From Natrinema sp046097095 (GTDB lineage: Archaea; Halobacteriota; Halobacteria; Halobacteriales; Natrialbaceae): 64,000 nucleotides of DNA. Of the stretch, positions 25,415 to 34,108 are shown in pieces. Below the pieces are notes generated by a model. The model did no database searches. It saw nothing but the letters and a program-made list of their open reading frames with translations, and was not told where the DNA came from. The position numbers were made by a program, and so were the translations under genes. The DNA lies in NCBI RefSeq assembly GCF_046097095.1, contig NZ_CP175698.1, positions 2,604,001 through 2,668,000 of the forward strand. Direction: 5' to 3'. Within the stretch, counting starts at the first letter, position 1. Every line of letters begins with the position of its first letter.

Positions 25415-26779
25415 ATGGACAGGGACACGGCGGAGCCCGACGCGGTCGCGCTTCCGGGTCCAAACGGCAAGCAGTGGGTCGACTTTCACCAGGAGTACGC
25501 CGCGCCCAGCGAGCACACCCACGAGTTCGTCTGGGACGTGACTCGCGAGGCCGACGGCCCGTTCGTCACGGACGTCGACGGCAACGTCCTGCTCGATTTC
25601 ACCTGTCACATCGGCGCGGCACCGCTTGGCTACAACAACGAGAAGGTCCTCCAGAAGAGCCGGGAGTTCGACCTCGTCGAGCCGATGAAGATCGCCGGCC
25701 AGGACATGTACTTCGGCTCTGGCCCCAGTCCCGAGGAAGCCGACTTCCCCGGCTCGAGCCACCTCATGGAGAAACTGACCGAGGTCTCGAGCCAGTACGG
25801 GATGGACACCGTCTTCCTCTCGAACTCCGGCGCGGAGGCGATGGAGAACGCGATGAAGATCACGAACGACCATCGGGCACCGTCGAAATACGGCATTTCA
25901 TTCTCGGGGAGCTTCCACGGTCGCACCCTCGGAACGCTGTCGATCACGAAGTCCAAAGAGGTCTACACGCGCCACTACCCCGAGATCAGCGGGATCGAAA
26001 CGATCCCCTTCTGTGATGACCGCGGCTGTGACGCCGAGCGTTGCGACTGCGGTTTCTTCGCCGGCGGCGGCTCGCGGCTTCGAGACATGCTCGCGCCCGA
26101 GGGCGGCCACGTTGATCCCGACGAGATCACCTTTCTCGCACTCGAGCCGATGCAGGGCGTCGGCGGCTACCGCTTCCCCAGCGAGGCGTTCATGCGGGAA
26201 GTGGCCGACGTCACCGACGAGTACGACATCCCGCTGGTCGTCGACGAGATCCAAACCGGGATCGGCCGCACCGGCGAGATCTGGGCCTCCGATCACTACC
26301 CGATCGAACCGGACGTGATCGCCAGCGCGAAGGCCCTACGCGTCGGTGCGACCATCTCCCGATCCGAAATCTTCCCCGACCAGCAGAACCGTCTGGGTTC
26401 GACCTTCGGCGGCGGTGACCTGCTGGGCTCGATGATGGGCGCGTTCACCCTCGAGGCGATCGAGGAGCACGACCTCCTCGACAACGCCACCAGACGCGGC
26501 GAGCAGGCCAAAGAGCTCCTGCGCGACGACGCGCCCGACTCCGTCGAGGACGTGCGCGGCAAGGGGCTGTTGCTCGCCGTCGAGTTCGACACCCCCGAGC
26601 GTCGGACGAACGTCGTGCAGGCGGCCCTCGAGCGCGGCCTGCTGACGCTTGGCTGTGGGAAGAAGACGATCCGGCTGCTCCCGCCGCTGGACTCGACCGC
26701 ACGCGAGATCGAACTGGGGATCGGCATCTTCCTCGAGGCGGTCGAGGCCGTCGGCCCGAGCGCGAAAGTGGCCGACTGA
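25415..26779 (+). CDS. Class III PLP aminotransferase, copy 2
   Basis: Omega-aminotransferase of 454 residues. Cofactor and active-site motifs are SNSGAEAMENAMK, SFSGSFHGRTLGTLS, LALEPMQGVGGYR, VVDEIQTGIGRTG and the PLP lysine in IASAKALRVG. A Cys-rich insertion (CDDRGCDAERCDCGFF, about residues 206-221) is unusual and might bind a metal. The start is ATG 25415 (MDRDTAEPD), placed just after a TATA box and palindrome. It follows the BCCT gene in the same direction with its own promoter. Its substrate is an amino compound with a distal amino group such as GABA, diaminobutyrate or ornithine; no closer assignment is supported. Confidence 0.85.
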   Translation: MDRDTAEPDAVALPGPNGKQWVDFHQEYAAPSEHTHEFVWDVTREADGPFVTDVDGNVLLDFTCHIGAAPLGYNNEKVLQKSREFDLVEPMKIAGQDMYFGSGPSPEEADFPGSSHLMEKLTEVSSQYGMDTVFLSNSGAEAMENAMKITNDHRAPSKYGISFSGSFHGRTLGTLSITKSKEVYTRHYPEISGIETIPFCDDRGCDAERCDCGFFAGGGSRLRDMLAPEGGHVDPDEITFLALEPMQGVGGYRFPSEAFMREVADVTDEYDIPLVVDEIQTGIGRTGEIWASDHYPIEPDVIASAKALRVGATISRSEIFPDQQNRLGSTFGGGDLLGSMMGAFTLEAIEEHDLLDNATRRGEQAKELLRDDAPDSVEDVRGKGLLLAVEFDTPERRTNVVQAALERGLLTLGCGKKTIRLLPPLDSTAREIELGIGIFLEAVEAVGPSAKVAD

Positions 26780-26957
26780 GACCGAATCCTCGAGTCGCAG
26801 TTCTCCGTCCACTTCGATTTTCGTTGTCGCGTCGACTCGAGTTCGTTCGGCGGACGACGGAGAGAACCGATCTCGCGTACCGGTAGCGGGATTTCCACAT
26901 CCTCCCCACCCGACTCACTCCCTCACTGCGTTCGCTCGCTCGTCCCTCGCGATAGTC

Positions 26958-26980
26958 GAACCGCGACTCCGTCGCGGTTC
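26958..26980. repeat. Perfect 10-3-10 palindrome between convergent genes
   Basis: GAACCGCGAC-TCC-GTCGCGGTTC lies in the gap between the second aminotransferase and the convergent dehydratase gene. The preceding CACTGCGTTCGCTCGCTCG is a sequence type often seen as a dispersed intergenic repeat in haloarchaea. It may act as a bidirectional terminator hairpin. Confidence 0.55.
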
Positions 26981-27007
26981 AGCGCGCCGACGGTGTGCTC
27001 AAAGCGG

Positions 27008-28258
27008 TCACTCGAGCGAGCACTCCACGATCGAGACGCCCTCGAGTCCCGCCAGCGCCTCGAGCACCCCATCGAGATGGTCGGGGCCGCTTCCCTCGAG
27101 GCCGACGGTGACCGGGACTCGATTTGGCTCGTCGACGGAACCCCGTCGCACGCGCTCGAGGACGTCCAACTCAGAACCCTCCGATTCAACGATCTCGACC
27201 ACGTCGCCGACAGCCGTCGGCCAGCCGTCGAGCGCGAGTCTGGCCTCCGCGTAGCGCTCGAGTTCGTGCAGTCCCGTCCGCGTCAGTTCGGCGTGCTCGG
27301 TGAGGTTGACGTTGCCCCCCGAGATCACGACGCCGACGTGTTCGCCCGCGAGGTCGAGGTCGTCCGACAGCGCCGCGGCCAGCGGCGCGGCTCCGGCGCT
27401 CTCGGCGACGATCTTCGCGCGCTCGGCCAACAGCGTAACTGCAGAAGCGATCTCCCGGTCGCTGACGCCGACCACGGTGTCGACGACCTCACGGGCGATC
27501 GCGAAGGTCGTCTCGAGCATCCGGGTGTCCGCGATCCCCTCCGCGACGGTGTCGATGTCGGTGAGTTCGCGGATCTCGCCGGCCTCGAGCGACGGCTTCG
27601 CGTGGGCGGCTCCCTCCGGCTGGACGCCGACCACGCGGATATCGGGATCGCGTGCCTTCAGCACCGTTCCGATGCCCGAAATGAGCCCGCCGCCGCCGAT
27701 CGAAACGAGGACGGCATCGATCTCGGGGTACTGCTCGAGCACCTCGAGGCCGACCGTTCCCTGGCCGGCGATGATGGCCTCGTCGTCGAAGGGGTGGACG
27801 AACGTCTCGCCACCGTCGTCGGCCCGCTCGAGGGCGTATTCGTAGGACCGCTCGTAGATGTCGCCCTCGACGACGACCTCGGCCCCGTAGCCGCGGGTGG
27901 CTTCTCTCTTCGCGGCCGGCGTCACCTCCGGCACCACGATCGTCGTGTCGATATCGAGCAGATCACCTGCCAGCGCGACGCCTTGCGCGTGGTTGCCCGC
28001 GCTCGAGGCGATGACGCCCGCCTCGCGCTCGGCGTCCGAGAGCTGGCTCATTTTGTTGTATGCGCCGCGGATCTTGAACGACCCCGTCCGCTGGAGGGTC
28101 TCGAGTTTGAGCCCGACCGAGGCCGCGCCGCTCATCCCAGCGAAGGTCCGGGAGGTATCGAGCGGCGTCCGGTGGACCACGTCGGCGATGCGCTCCCGCG
28201 CGTCCTCGACGTCCTCGAGGGTGACCGGCGGCTCGCTCGCGGACCGGTTTCCGCTCAT
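27008..28258 (-). CDS. Threonine/serine dehydratase-like PLP enzyme (TdcB/EutB-like)
   Basis: Fold-type II PLP enzyme of 416 residues. The PLP lysine motif is TGSFKIRGAYNK (residues ~58-69); ASSAGNHAQGVALA, SIGGGGLISGIG and ISGGNVNL follow. Residues after about 330 form an ACT-like domain (PVTVGLEGSGPDHLDGVLEA) more divergent than in the copy at the window start. Its start overlaps the stop of the upstream amidohydrolase by four bases (ATGA), so the two are translationally coupled. Bacterial hydroxyectoine utilisation uses a threonine-dehydratase-like protein (EutB), so a role on a non-threonine substrate is possible; threonine ammonia-lyase is the default reading. Confidence 0.82.
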   Translation of the reverse strand: MSGNRSASEPPVTLEDVEDARERIADVVHRTPLDTSRTFAGMSGAASVGLKLETLQRTGSFKIRGAYNKMSQLSDAEREAGVIASSAGNHAQGVALAGDLLDIDTTIVVPEVTPAAKREATRGYGAEVVVEGDIYERSYEYALERADDGGETFVHPFDDEAIIAGQGTVGLEVLEQYPEIDAVLVSIGGGGLISGIGTVLKARDPDIRVVGVQPEGAAHAKPSLEAGEIRELTDIDTVAEGIADTRMLETTFAIAREVVDTVVGVSDREIASAVTLLAERAKIVAESAGAAPLAAALSDDLDLAGEHVGVVISGGNVNLTEHAELTRTGLHELERYAEARLALDGWPTAVGDVVEIVESEGSELDVLERVRRGSVDEPNRVPVTVGLEGSGPDHLDGVLEALAGLEGVSIVECSLE

Positions 28259-29562
28259 TCGTCACCCTCACCGCCTGCGCGAGAGAGCGGGTGCCGGCGC
28301 TCGAGTTCATGAATCGTCTCGACGAGCACGTCGACCCCGTGCTCGAGGCTGCGCTCGTCGACATCGAAGGTGGGCGTGTGGTGGCTCGTCGGGTGGTCCG
28401 TGCCGACGATCATGTAGGTCGCCAATCCGCCGTCTTCCTGAACGCGCTCCATCAGGAACGTCGCGTCCTCGCTTGCGCCGAAGTCCGCGGCCGGCAGCAC
28501 GCGCTCAATCCCGGTAACACCGCCGGCGACCTCGCTCACGAGCTCTTGCATCTCCGGGTCGCTGTCGGCTCGGGGTGACTCGCTGACTACGTCGACCTCG
28601 GCCTCGCAGCCGTGCATTTCGGCCGCCGATTGCACGGTGCGCTCGAGCCGGCGTTTCATGTACTCCATCAGTGCGGTGGTCTCGCCGCGGGCTTCGCACT
28701 CCATGTGGGCCGCCTCGGCGATGACGTTGCTTGCGGTGCCCGCCTCGGCCTTCCCGATGTTCACGCGGGTCATCCCGTCGCTGTGGCGGGGGATGCCGTA
28801 GGCGTTCTCGATCGCGGCCCCCATCGCGTGCATGGCGTTGTCGCCCTCCTCGGGGGCCTTGCCCGCATGGGCGGAGGTGCCCTCGATCGTCGCGTCGATG
28901 TGGGCCATCGCCAGCGGTTTCTCGATCCCCGCCACGACCTCGCCGGTCGGGTGATCCAGCCCGACGTGGATCGCCAGCAGGTAGTCCAGCCCCTCGGCGT
29001 ACTCGCTTTTCGCCATCGGACAGCCGCCGCCGCCCGTCTCCTCGGCGGGCTGGAAGCAGACGACCAGCCGCCCGGAAAAGTCGCTCTCGGCGATCGCCTC
29101 GAGCGCGGCTAGCCCCCAGGTCATGTGGACGTCGTGGCCGCAGGCGTGCATCGTGCCGTCGATCTCCGAGCGAAAGCCCTCCGCGGCGGGGACGTGCTCT
29201 CCGTCGGTCGATTCCTCGATGAACAGGCCGTCGATATCGACGCGCAGGCCGATCGCCGGCCCCTCGCCGCGCTCGAGGACGGCGACCGCGCCGGTGGTAC
29301 CGCCCTCGAGTGTCGCCAGCAGATCCTCGTCCGCGCCGCGCTCGCGGGCGCGCTCGCGCCACGGCTCGAGGTCCGCGTCGGGGACGGCCATTCGATCGGC
29401 GGGATCGTAGGCGTCCGGGCCGACGACGAGGTCGTCGACGCCGATCTCCCGAATCTCCGCGACGAGTTGGGCCGTGGTGACGAACTCTCGCCACGCGGGC
29501 TCGGGGTGGCGGTGAAAGCTGCGACGAACCGTCGCGAGTCGGTCCTGTATCGGCTCGGACAT
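28255..29562 (-). CDS. AbgA-type M20 family amidohydrolase, copy 2
   Basis: Amidohydrolase of 435 residues, clearly paralogous to the protein at 21107-22387 along its whole length: FHRHPEPAWREFVT, MAVPDADLEPWRERA, MHACGHDVHMTWGL, FQPAEETGGGGCPM, HVGLDHPTGEVVAGIEKPLA and TSHHTPTFDVDE. Metal ligands are conserved. The start is ATG 29562 (MSEPIQDRLATV). It is the first gene of a minus-strand operon with the coupled dehydratase and diverges from the hydroxyacid dehydrogenase across a palindrome-bearing promoter. Possible role: hydrolysis of an N-acylated amino compound feeding the dehydratase or aminotransferases. Confidence 0.88.
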   Translation of the reverse strand: MSEPIQDRLATVRRSFHRHPEPAWREFVTTAQLVAEIREIGVDDLVVGPDAYDPADRMAVPDADLEPWRERARERGADEDLLATLEGGTTGAVAVLERGEGPAIGLRVDIDGLFIEESTDGEHVPAAEGFRSEIDGTMHACGHDVHMTWGLAALEAIAESDFSGRLVVCFQPAEETGGGGCPMAKSEYAEGLDYLLAIHVGLDHPTGEVVAGIEKPLAMAHIDATIEGTSAHAGKAPEEGDNAMHAMGAAIENAYGIPRHSDGMTRVNIGKAEAGTASNVIAEAAHMECEARGETTALMEYMKRRLERTVQSAAEMHGCEAEVDVVSESPRADSDPEMQELVSEVAGGVTGIERVLPAADFGASEDATFLMERVQEDGGLATYMIVGTDHPTSHHTPTFDVDERSLEHGVDVLVETIHELERRHPLSRAGGEGDE

Positions 29563-29603
29563 GCGAGAAGGTAACGTTCCCCACTGACTTAGTTGTACAC
29601 GAT

Positions 29604-29617
29604 TGCCGTTAACGGCA
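29604..29617. promoter_or_regulatory. Perfect 14-base palindrome in a divergent promoter
   Basis: TGCCGTTAACGGCA is a perfect palindrome in the 136-base gap between the divergent genes at 29562 (minus) and 29699 (plus). It is flanked by TTGTACACGAT and GATACACAA. The position suits an operator controlling both directions. Confidence 0.5.
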
Positions 29618-29698
29618 GATACACAAAGGAATAAGAAGCGCGCCGACGATCGGACGGTAGACCGCAAGCCGCGTCACCGCGACGCGACCTCACCCACT

Positions 29699-30667
29699 AT
29701 GAGCACGAACCCGGACATCGTCGTTCTGCGAGAGGGAACGGAAGGGCTGTCGATGGCATCGTACGCCGAAGCGCTGCGCGAGCGGCTGCCAGAGCACACC
29801 GTCGCGCTCGCGCGGACCCCGAAGGAGGAACGCGAACTCGTCCCCCAGGCGCGGGTCGTGACGGGGATTTCGATCGACGAAGACCTGCTCGAGCGCGCCG
29901 ACCGGCTCGAGCTGTTCGCGTGCACCTTCGCCGGTACCGACCACGTCCCGGTGGACGCGCTGGCCGATCGCGGCGTCGCCGTGACGAACGCCGGCGGAAT
30001 TCACGCTCCCGGCATCGCTGAGCAGTCTATCGGCAACATGCTCGTCTTCGCGCGCCGGCTCCACGAGGGCTGGCGGCGAAAGGCGAACGACGAGTGGCGT
30101 CATTTCCAGTCGGACGAATTCACCGGCAGCACGGTCACGATCGTCGGTCTCGGCTCGATCGGTCAGGAGATCACCCAGCGCCTCGCGGGCTTTGAGGTCG
30201 AGACGATCGGCATCCGGTACACGCCCTCGAAGGGCGGGCCGACCGACGAGGTGCTCGGCTTCGAGGAGGACGACGTCCACGAGGCCTTCTCTCGGAGCGA
30301 CTACGTTGTTCTCGCGTGTCCGCTCACCGGTCTGACTCGAGGACTGGTCGGCGAGGCCGAACTGGCGACCCTGCCGCCGAACGCGGTGATCGTTAACGCG
30401 GCTCGCGGCGGTCTTATCGACACCGACGCGCTGGTCGCCGCGCTCCAGTCTGAAGGAATTCGCGGTGCCGCACTCGACGTCACCGACCCCGAGCCGCTGC
30501 CGGCCGACCACCCGCTCTGGGACCTCGAAAACTGCCTCATCACACCCCACACGGGCGGTCACACGCCGAACCACTGGGACCGGCTATCCGACATCGTCGC
30601 GGAAAACGTCGCGGCCCTCGAGACCGGCGGTGAGATCGAAAACGCCGTCTCCCGCCCTGAGCGCTGA
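29699..30667 (+). CDS. D-2-hydroxyacid dehydrogenase
   Basis: NAD(P)-dependent reductase/dehydrogenase of 2-oxo/2-hydroxy acids, 322 residues. The Rossmann motif is VGLGSIGQE (GxGxxG), the catalytic arginine is in NAARGGLIDTDAL, the glutamate in DVTDPEPLPADHP and the histidine in ITPHTGGHTPNHWDR. A start at ATG 29699 (MSTNPDIVVL) is chosen over a longer in-frame reading because the family begins there. It is divergent from the amidohydrolase-dehydratase operon and probably co-regulated with it; 2-oxoacids produced by a dehydratase or aminotransferase would be natural substrates. Confidence 0.9.
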   Translation: MSTNPDIVVLREGTEGLSMASYAEALRERLPEHTVALARTPKEERELVPQARVVTGISIDEDLLERADRLELFACTFAGTDHVPVDALADRGVAVTNAGGIHAPGIAEQSIGNMLVFARRLHEGWRRKANDEWRHFQSDEFTGSTVTIVGLGSIGQEITQRLAGFEVETIGIRYTPSKGGPTDEVLGFEEDDVHEAFSRSDYVVLACPLTGLTRGLVGEAELATLPPNAVIVNAARGGLIDTDALVAALQSEGIRGAALDVTDPEPLPADHPLWDLENCLITPHTGGHTPNHWDRLSDIVAENVAALETGGEIENAVSRPER

Positions 30668-30776
30668 CCGGCGACCGACGACCCGCACGCTCTACGAGCA
30701 CGGCGATCGGGCCGCGAGCTCGACGCGACGTTCGCTACAGCGCGCTCGAGAGACGCTGTCGACGCCCGGGCGCTTT

Positions 30777-31439
30777 TCACTCGTCGTCGGCCGATCGCGT
30801 CTCGGACGTGTTGAACGGCACCGTCGTGCCCGGTCCCGTGTCGGTGTCGCCGAACCCGCCGCTCAGCACTCTCGCCAGCGCCTCTTCGATTGGTTCGTCG
30901 GTTTCGGTGACGCGCTCCGGATCGGCCTCGACGACGAACCCCGAGGTGACGTTCGGTGCTGTCGGAATGAACAGCACCTCCTTTCCGTCGGGTGTGAGAT
31001 GGCCGGTCTTGAACGCGGTCATCTGCTTGTTATCCCAGCTCGTAACTTTGACCGGCTCCTGAAGCGCCTGCTCCTCGCCGAGTGTCGTCTCGGCGGCGAC
31101 TTTCGACGCGTTATAGACGACGCGCAGTCCCGGGAGGCGGTTGGCGATGCCGTCGATACCGTCGGAAAAGAGGTCACCGATCGTCGTTCGGGTCAACGAG
31201 CCGACGGTGATCGTCACCACTGCGAAGAACGACAGCGAGACGGCCATATGGAGGACACGGGCGACGAGCACGCGGGTCGGCCCGTGGTCGATCACGCCGC
31301 GCAGCGCCGTTTCGTCGACCACGGACACCGGCGTGAGACCGGTGACGATCGCGTAGAGCCGGTAGATCACGTACAGCGTGACGAGGATCGGTCCGACGAC
31401 GATCAGTCCGCTCGCGAACTCCCGTTTCCACGACGCCAT
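30777..31439 (-). CDS. DUF502 family membrane protein
   Basis: Protein of 220 residues with two hydrophobic helices (about residues 8-30, GLIVVGPILVTLYVIYRLYA, and 58-82). A soluble region follows with the family hallmarks LPGLRVVYNASK and VLFIPTAPNVTSGFV. DUF502 proteins are widespread in bacteria, archaea and plants, where a plant member participates in membrane trafficking or signalling; no biochemical role is known here. It is convergent with the hydroxyacid dehydrogenase and unrelated by context to the catabolic genes. Confidence 0.88.
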   Translation of the reverse strand: MASWKREFASGLIVVGPILVTLYVIYRLYAIVTGLTPVSVVDETALRGVIDHGPTRVLVARVLHMAVSLSFFAVVTITVGSLTRTTIGDLFSDGIDGIANRLPGLRVVYNASKVAAETTLGEEQALQEPVKVTSWDNKQMTAFKTGHLTPDGKEVLFIPTAPNVTSGFVVEADPERVTETDEPIEEALARVLSGGFGDTDTGPGTTVPFNTSETRSADDE

Positions 31440-31551
31440 ATCCGGGGAGTGTAGCTACTGGGACATGAGCGCTTTCCTTCGCTCGGCCTCACGGGCCGGT
31501 CGCGGTCCCGTCGGACGCCCGGCCGTGACGCCCGCCGGCGAGGTGGACGTC

Positions 31552-32832
31552 CTACGGCCAGAGCCCCCGCGTCGCCTTCGCCTCGGCAATCCGGGAGAGC
31601 GCGACCACGTAGGCGGCGTCGCGCCACGTCAGCCCCCGATCGTCGACCTCGGCGCGGACGTCGTGCCAGGCCTCGAGCACGTGCTCTTCGAGTTCCTCGT
31701 TGACGCGCTCGAGGGACCACTGCCGGCGGTTGATGTCCTGGAGCCACTCGAAGTAGGAGACGGTGACCCCGCCCGCGTTCGCGAGGATGTCCGGAATCAC
31801 CGGGATCTCGCGCTCCTCTAAGATCGCGTCGGCGGCGAACGTCGTTGGGCCGTTCGCGCCCTCGACGACGATGTCCGCTCGAATGTCGTCGGCGTTGTTA
31901 GCGGTGATGACGTTGCCGACGGCCGCCGGGAGCAGCACGTCGACGTCGAGTGTGAGGAGCTCCCCGTTGGACAGCGTCTCCGGGGCCGCCTGTTCGAGGA
32001 CCGCCTCGGGCTCCTCGTCGTGGGTCGGGATCGCGTGCGTTTCGAGCCCGTCGGGATCATAGATCGCGCCGTTGATGTCCGAAACGGCGACGACGGTCGC
32101 GCCCCAGTCCTCGAGCAGGCGGGCCGCGTTCGCACCGACGCTGCCAAAGCCCTGCACGGCGACTGTGGTCTCGGCAAGCTCGCGATCGTGGTAGCGGACG
32201 GCCTCGCGGGCGGCGATGGCGGCCGAGCGGCCGGGGGCCTCTTCGCGGCCGTAGGAGCCGCCGATAACCGGCGGCTTGCCGGTGACGACGCCGGGGATCG
32301 TCTCGCCCTGTTGCATCGAGTAGGCGTCCATGAACCAGGCCATCGTCTGGGCGTCGGTCCCCATGTCGGGCGCGGGAACGTCCGTCGTCGGCCCGACGAC
32401 GTCGCGCAACTCCTCGGCGAACCGACGGGTCAGTCGTTCGGTCTCCTCGCCGGTCAACGCCTTCGGATCGACGGCGATCCCGCCCTTGCCGCCGCCGAAG
32501 GGGAGGTCCATCACGGCGCACTTCCAGGTCATCCACATCGAGAGGCCGGTACACTCCTCGGCGCTGACCTCGGGGTGGTAGCGCAGCCCGCCTTTATACG
32601 GGCCGCGGACGTCGTCGTGCTGGGCGCGGTAGCCGGTGAAGACCTCGACGGAGCCGTCGTCGCGCTCGAGGGGCACCGATACCTGCTGGACCCGTGTCGG
32701 GTGTTTCAACCGCTCGATAACGCCGGGCTCGACGTCGACGTGGGTCGCCGCGCGCTCGAGTTGGCGGCGCGCGGTGACCAGCGCCGAATCCGGTTCGGCG
32801 TCCGGTTCGGTCTCCGTCGCAGACGATGTCAT
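31552..32832 (-). CDS. gdhB: Glutamate dehydrogenase (Glu/Leu/Phe/Val family)
   Basis: Interconverts glutamate and 2-oxoglutarate plus ammonia using NAD(P); 426 residues. Substrate-side motifs are GPYKGGLRYHPEV, DLPFGGGKGGIAVDP and PAPDMGTDAQTMAW (catalytic Asp); the dinucleotide fold reads VQGFGSVGANAA. The C-terminal ANAGGVTVSYFEW segment is family-typical. The start at 32832 (MTSSATETEP) was taken over two slightly upstream ATGs. It lies 49 bases downstream of the ectoine-hydrolase-like gene in the same direction. It would recycle the glutamate made by the aminotransferases, releasing ammonia. The gene symbol is by family convention. Confidence 0.92.
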   Translation of the reverse strand: MTSSATETEPDAEPDSALVTARRQLERAATHVDVEPGVIERLKHPTRVQQVSVPLERDDGSVEVFTGYRAQHDDVRGPYKGGLRYHPEVSAEECTGLSMWMTWKCAVMDLPFGGGKGGIAVDPKALTGEETERLTRRFAEELRDVVGPTTDVPAPDMGTDAQTMAWFMDAYSMQQGETIPGVVTGKPPVIGGSYGREEAPGRSAAIAAREAVRYHDRELAETTVAVQGFGSVGANAARLLEDWGATVVAVSDINGAIYDPDGLETHAIPTHDEEPEAVLEQAAPETLSNGELLTLDVDVLLPAAVGNVITANNADDIRADIVVEGANGPTTFAADAILEEREIPVIPDILANAGGVTVSYFEWLQDINRRQWSLERVNEELEEHVLEAWHDVRAEVDDRGLTWRDAAYVVALSRIAEAKATRGLWP

Positions 32833-32881
32833 GCCCATGGATGGTAGAGAGATCGGCACATAGTCGTCGGTGCCGGCAACG

Positions 32882-34063
32882 TCAGGCAGTGAACAGCCGC
32901 CGCGGGAAGTCGGCCAGCGTCTCCGCGCCGCTCCCGGTAACGCGGAACGTCTCGCTGATCTCCATGCCGATCTCGTCGGTCCAGATGCCCGGAATCATAT
33001 GGAACGTCATGTCCTCCTCGAGGACCGTCTCGTCGCCCGGCCGTAGGCTCGCGGTGTGTTCGCCCCAGTCCGGCGGGTAGCCAAGCCCCATCGAGTAGCC
33101 GATGCGATCCTCCTTCTCGAGGCCGTACTGCGCGATGGTCTCGCGCCAGGCCGTTTCGACTGCTTCACAGGTGACGCCGGGTTCGACCGTCTCGAGTGCG
33201 GCTTCGATCCCCTCGACGACGATGTCGGCGGTTTCCTCGAGCTCCGCGGGCGGATCGCCGACGAACGTCGTGCGAGCCAGCGGGGAGTGATACCGGTGAC
33301 GACAGCCGGAGAGTTCGATGATGACCGGGTCGCCGTCCGCGAACGGCCGGTCGGTCCAAGTGAGGTGGGGCGTCCCGGTGTGATCGCCCGAGGGCATCAA
33401 CGGGACGATCGAGGGGTAGTCGCCGCCGTACTCCTCGGTGCCCGTGATGAGGTGCTCGTAGATCGCGGCCGCGGCCTCGTACTCCGGCACACCCTCTTCG
33501 ATCACGTCCAGCCCCGCTTGCATCGCGTTCTCGGAGATCTGGGCCGCCTCGCGCATGTACTCGAGCTCCCGGTCGGATTTCTTGATGCGGACCCAGCCGA
33601 CCAGCAGCGTCGCGTCCTCGAACTCGGCGTCGGGGAGGTTTTGCTGCAGTCGCGTGTACGATTTGGCGGTGAAATAAGAGGCGTCCATCTCGAGGCCGAT
33701 CCGGCCGTCCGCGACCTCGAGTTCCTCGAGTACGCCCGCGACGTAGTCCATCGGGTGGAGGTCGTGCGGCGAGTGGACGTGGTCGTCGCTGTACGCGCGG
33801 ATGCTGTCCTCGCCGAGATGGGTCGTTGCCCGCGCGCCGTTGGCGTCCATCCCGCGGCCGATCCAGACGGGGTCGTCACGGTCGGGCGTGACCACGACGG
33901 CTTGATGGACGTAGAACGACCACCCGTCGTACCCCGTCAGGTAGTTCATGTTCGCCGGATCGGCGACGACGATGGCGTCGAGGTCGTCCGCTCGCAGTCG
34001 CTCTTTCGTCCGGTCGACTCGCCGATCGTACTCGGCCTCGTCGAAAATACGCTCTCGTGGCAT
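32882..34063 (-). CDS. doeA: M24 family hydrolase, probable ectoine hydrolase (DoeA/EutD-like)
   Basis: Protein of 393 residues with the creatinase/aminopeptidase-P layout. Segments shared, as I recall them, with ectoine hydrolases are NMNYLTGYDGWSFYVHQ, WIGRGMDANGARAT, GYSMGLGYPPDWGEH, TFHMIPGIW and GMEISETFRVT. The usual M24 metal ligands are not all there: the first Asp position reads IIELSGCRHRYHSPLARTT, with Glu250 in place. Metal-independent catalysis through a nearby glutamate (Glu255 in Halomonas elongata) is reported for this subfamily, so the replacement supports the call. It would open ectoine to N-acetyl-diaminobutyrate. Xaa-Pro peptidase remains an alternative. The promoter carries a strong palindrome. 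Confidence 0.72.
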   Translation of the reverse strand: MPRERIFDEAEYDRRVDRTKERLRADDLDAIVVADPANMNYLTGYDGWSFYVHQAVVVTPDRDDPVWIGRGMDANGARATTHLGEDSIRAYSDDHVHSPHDLHPMDYVAGVLEELEVADGRIGLEMDASYFTAKSYTRLQQNLPDAEFEDATLLVGWVRIKKSDRELEYMREAAQISENAMQAGLDVIEEGVPEYEAAAAIYEHLITGTEEYGGDYPSIVPLMPSGDHTGTPHLTWTDRPFADGDPVIIELSGCRHRYHSPLARTTFVGDPPAELEETADIVVEGIEAALETVEPGVTCEAVETAWRETIAQYGLEKEDRIGYSMGLGYPPDWGEHTASLRPGDETVLEEDMTFHMIPGIWTDEIGMEISETFRVTGSGAETLADFPRRLFTA

Positions 34064-34108
34064 GGTACCAGGGCCTCTAGTAGTTCGTCCATTAGGGACG
34101 ATAAAGTA

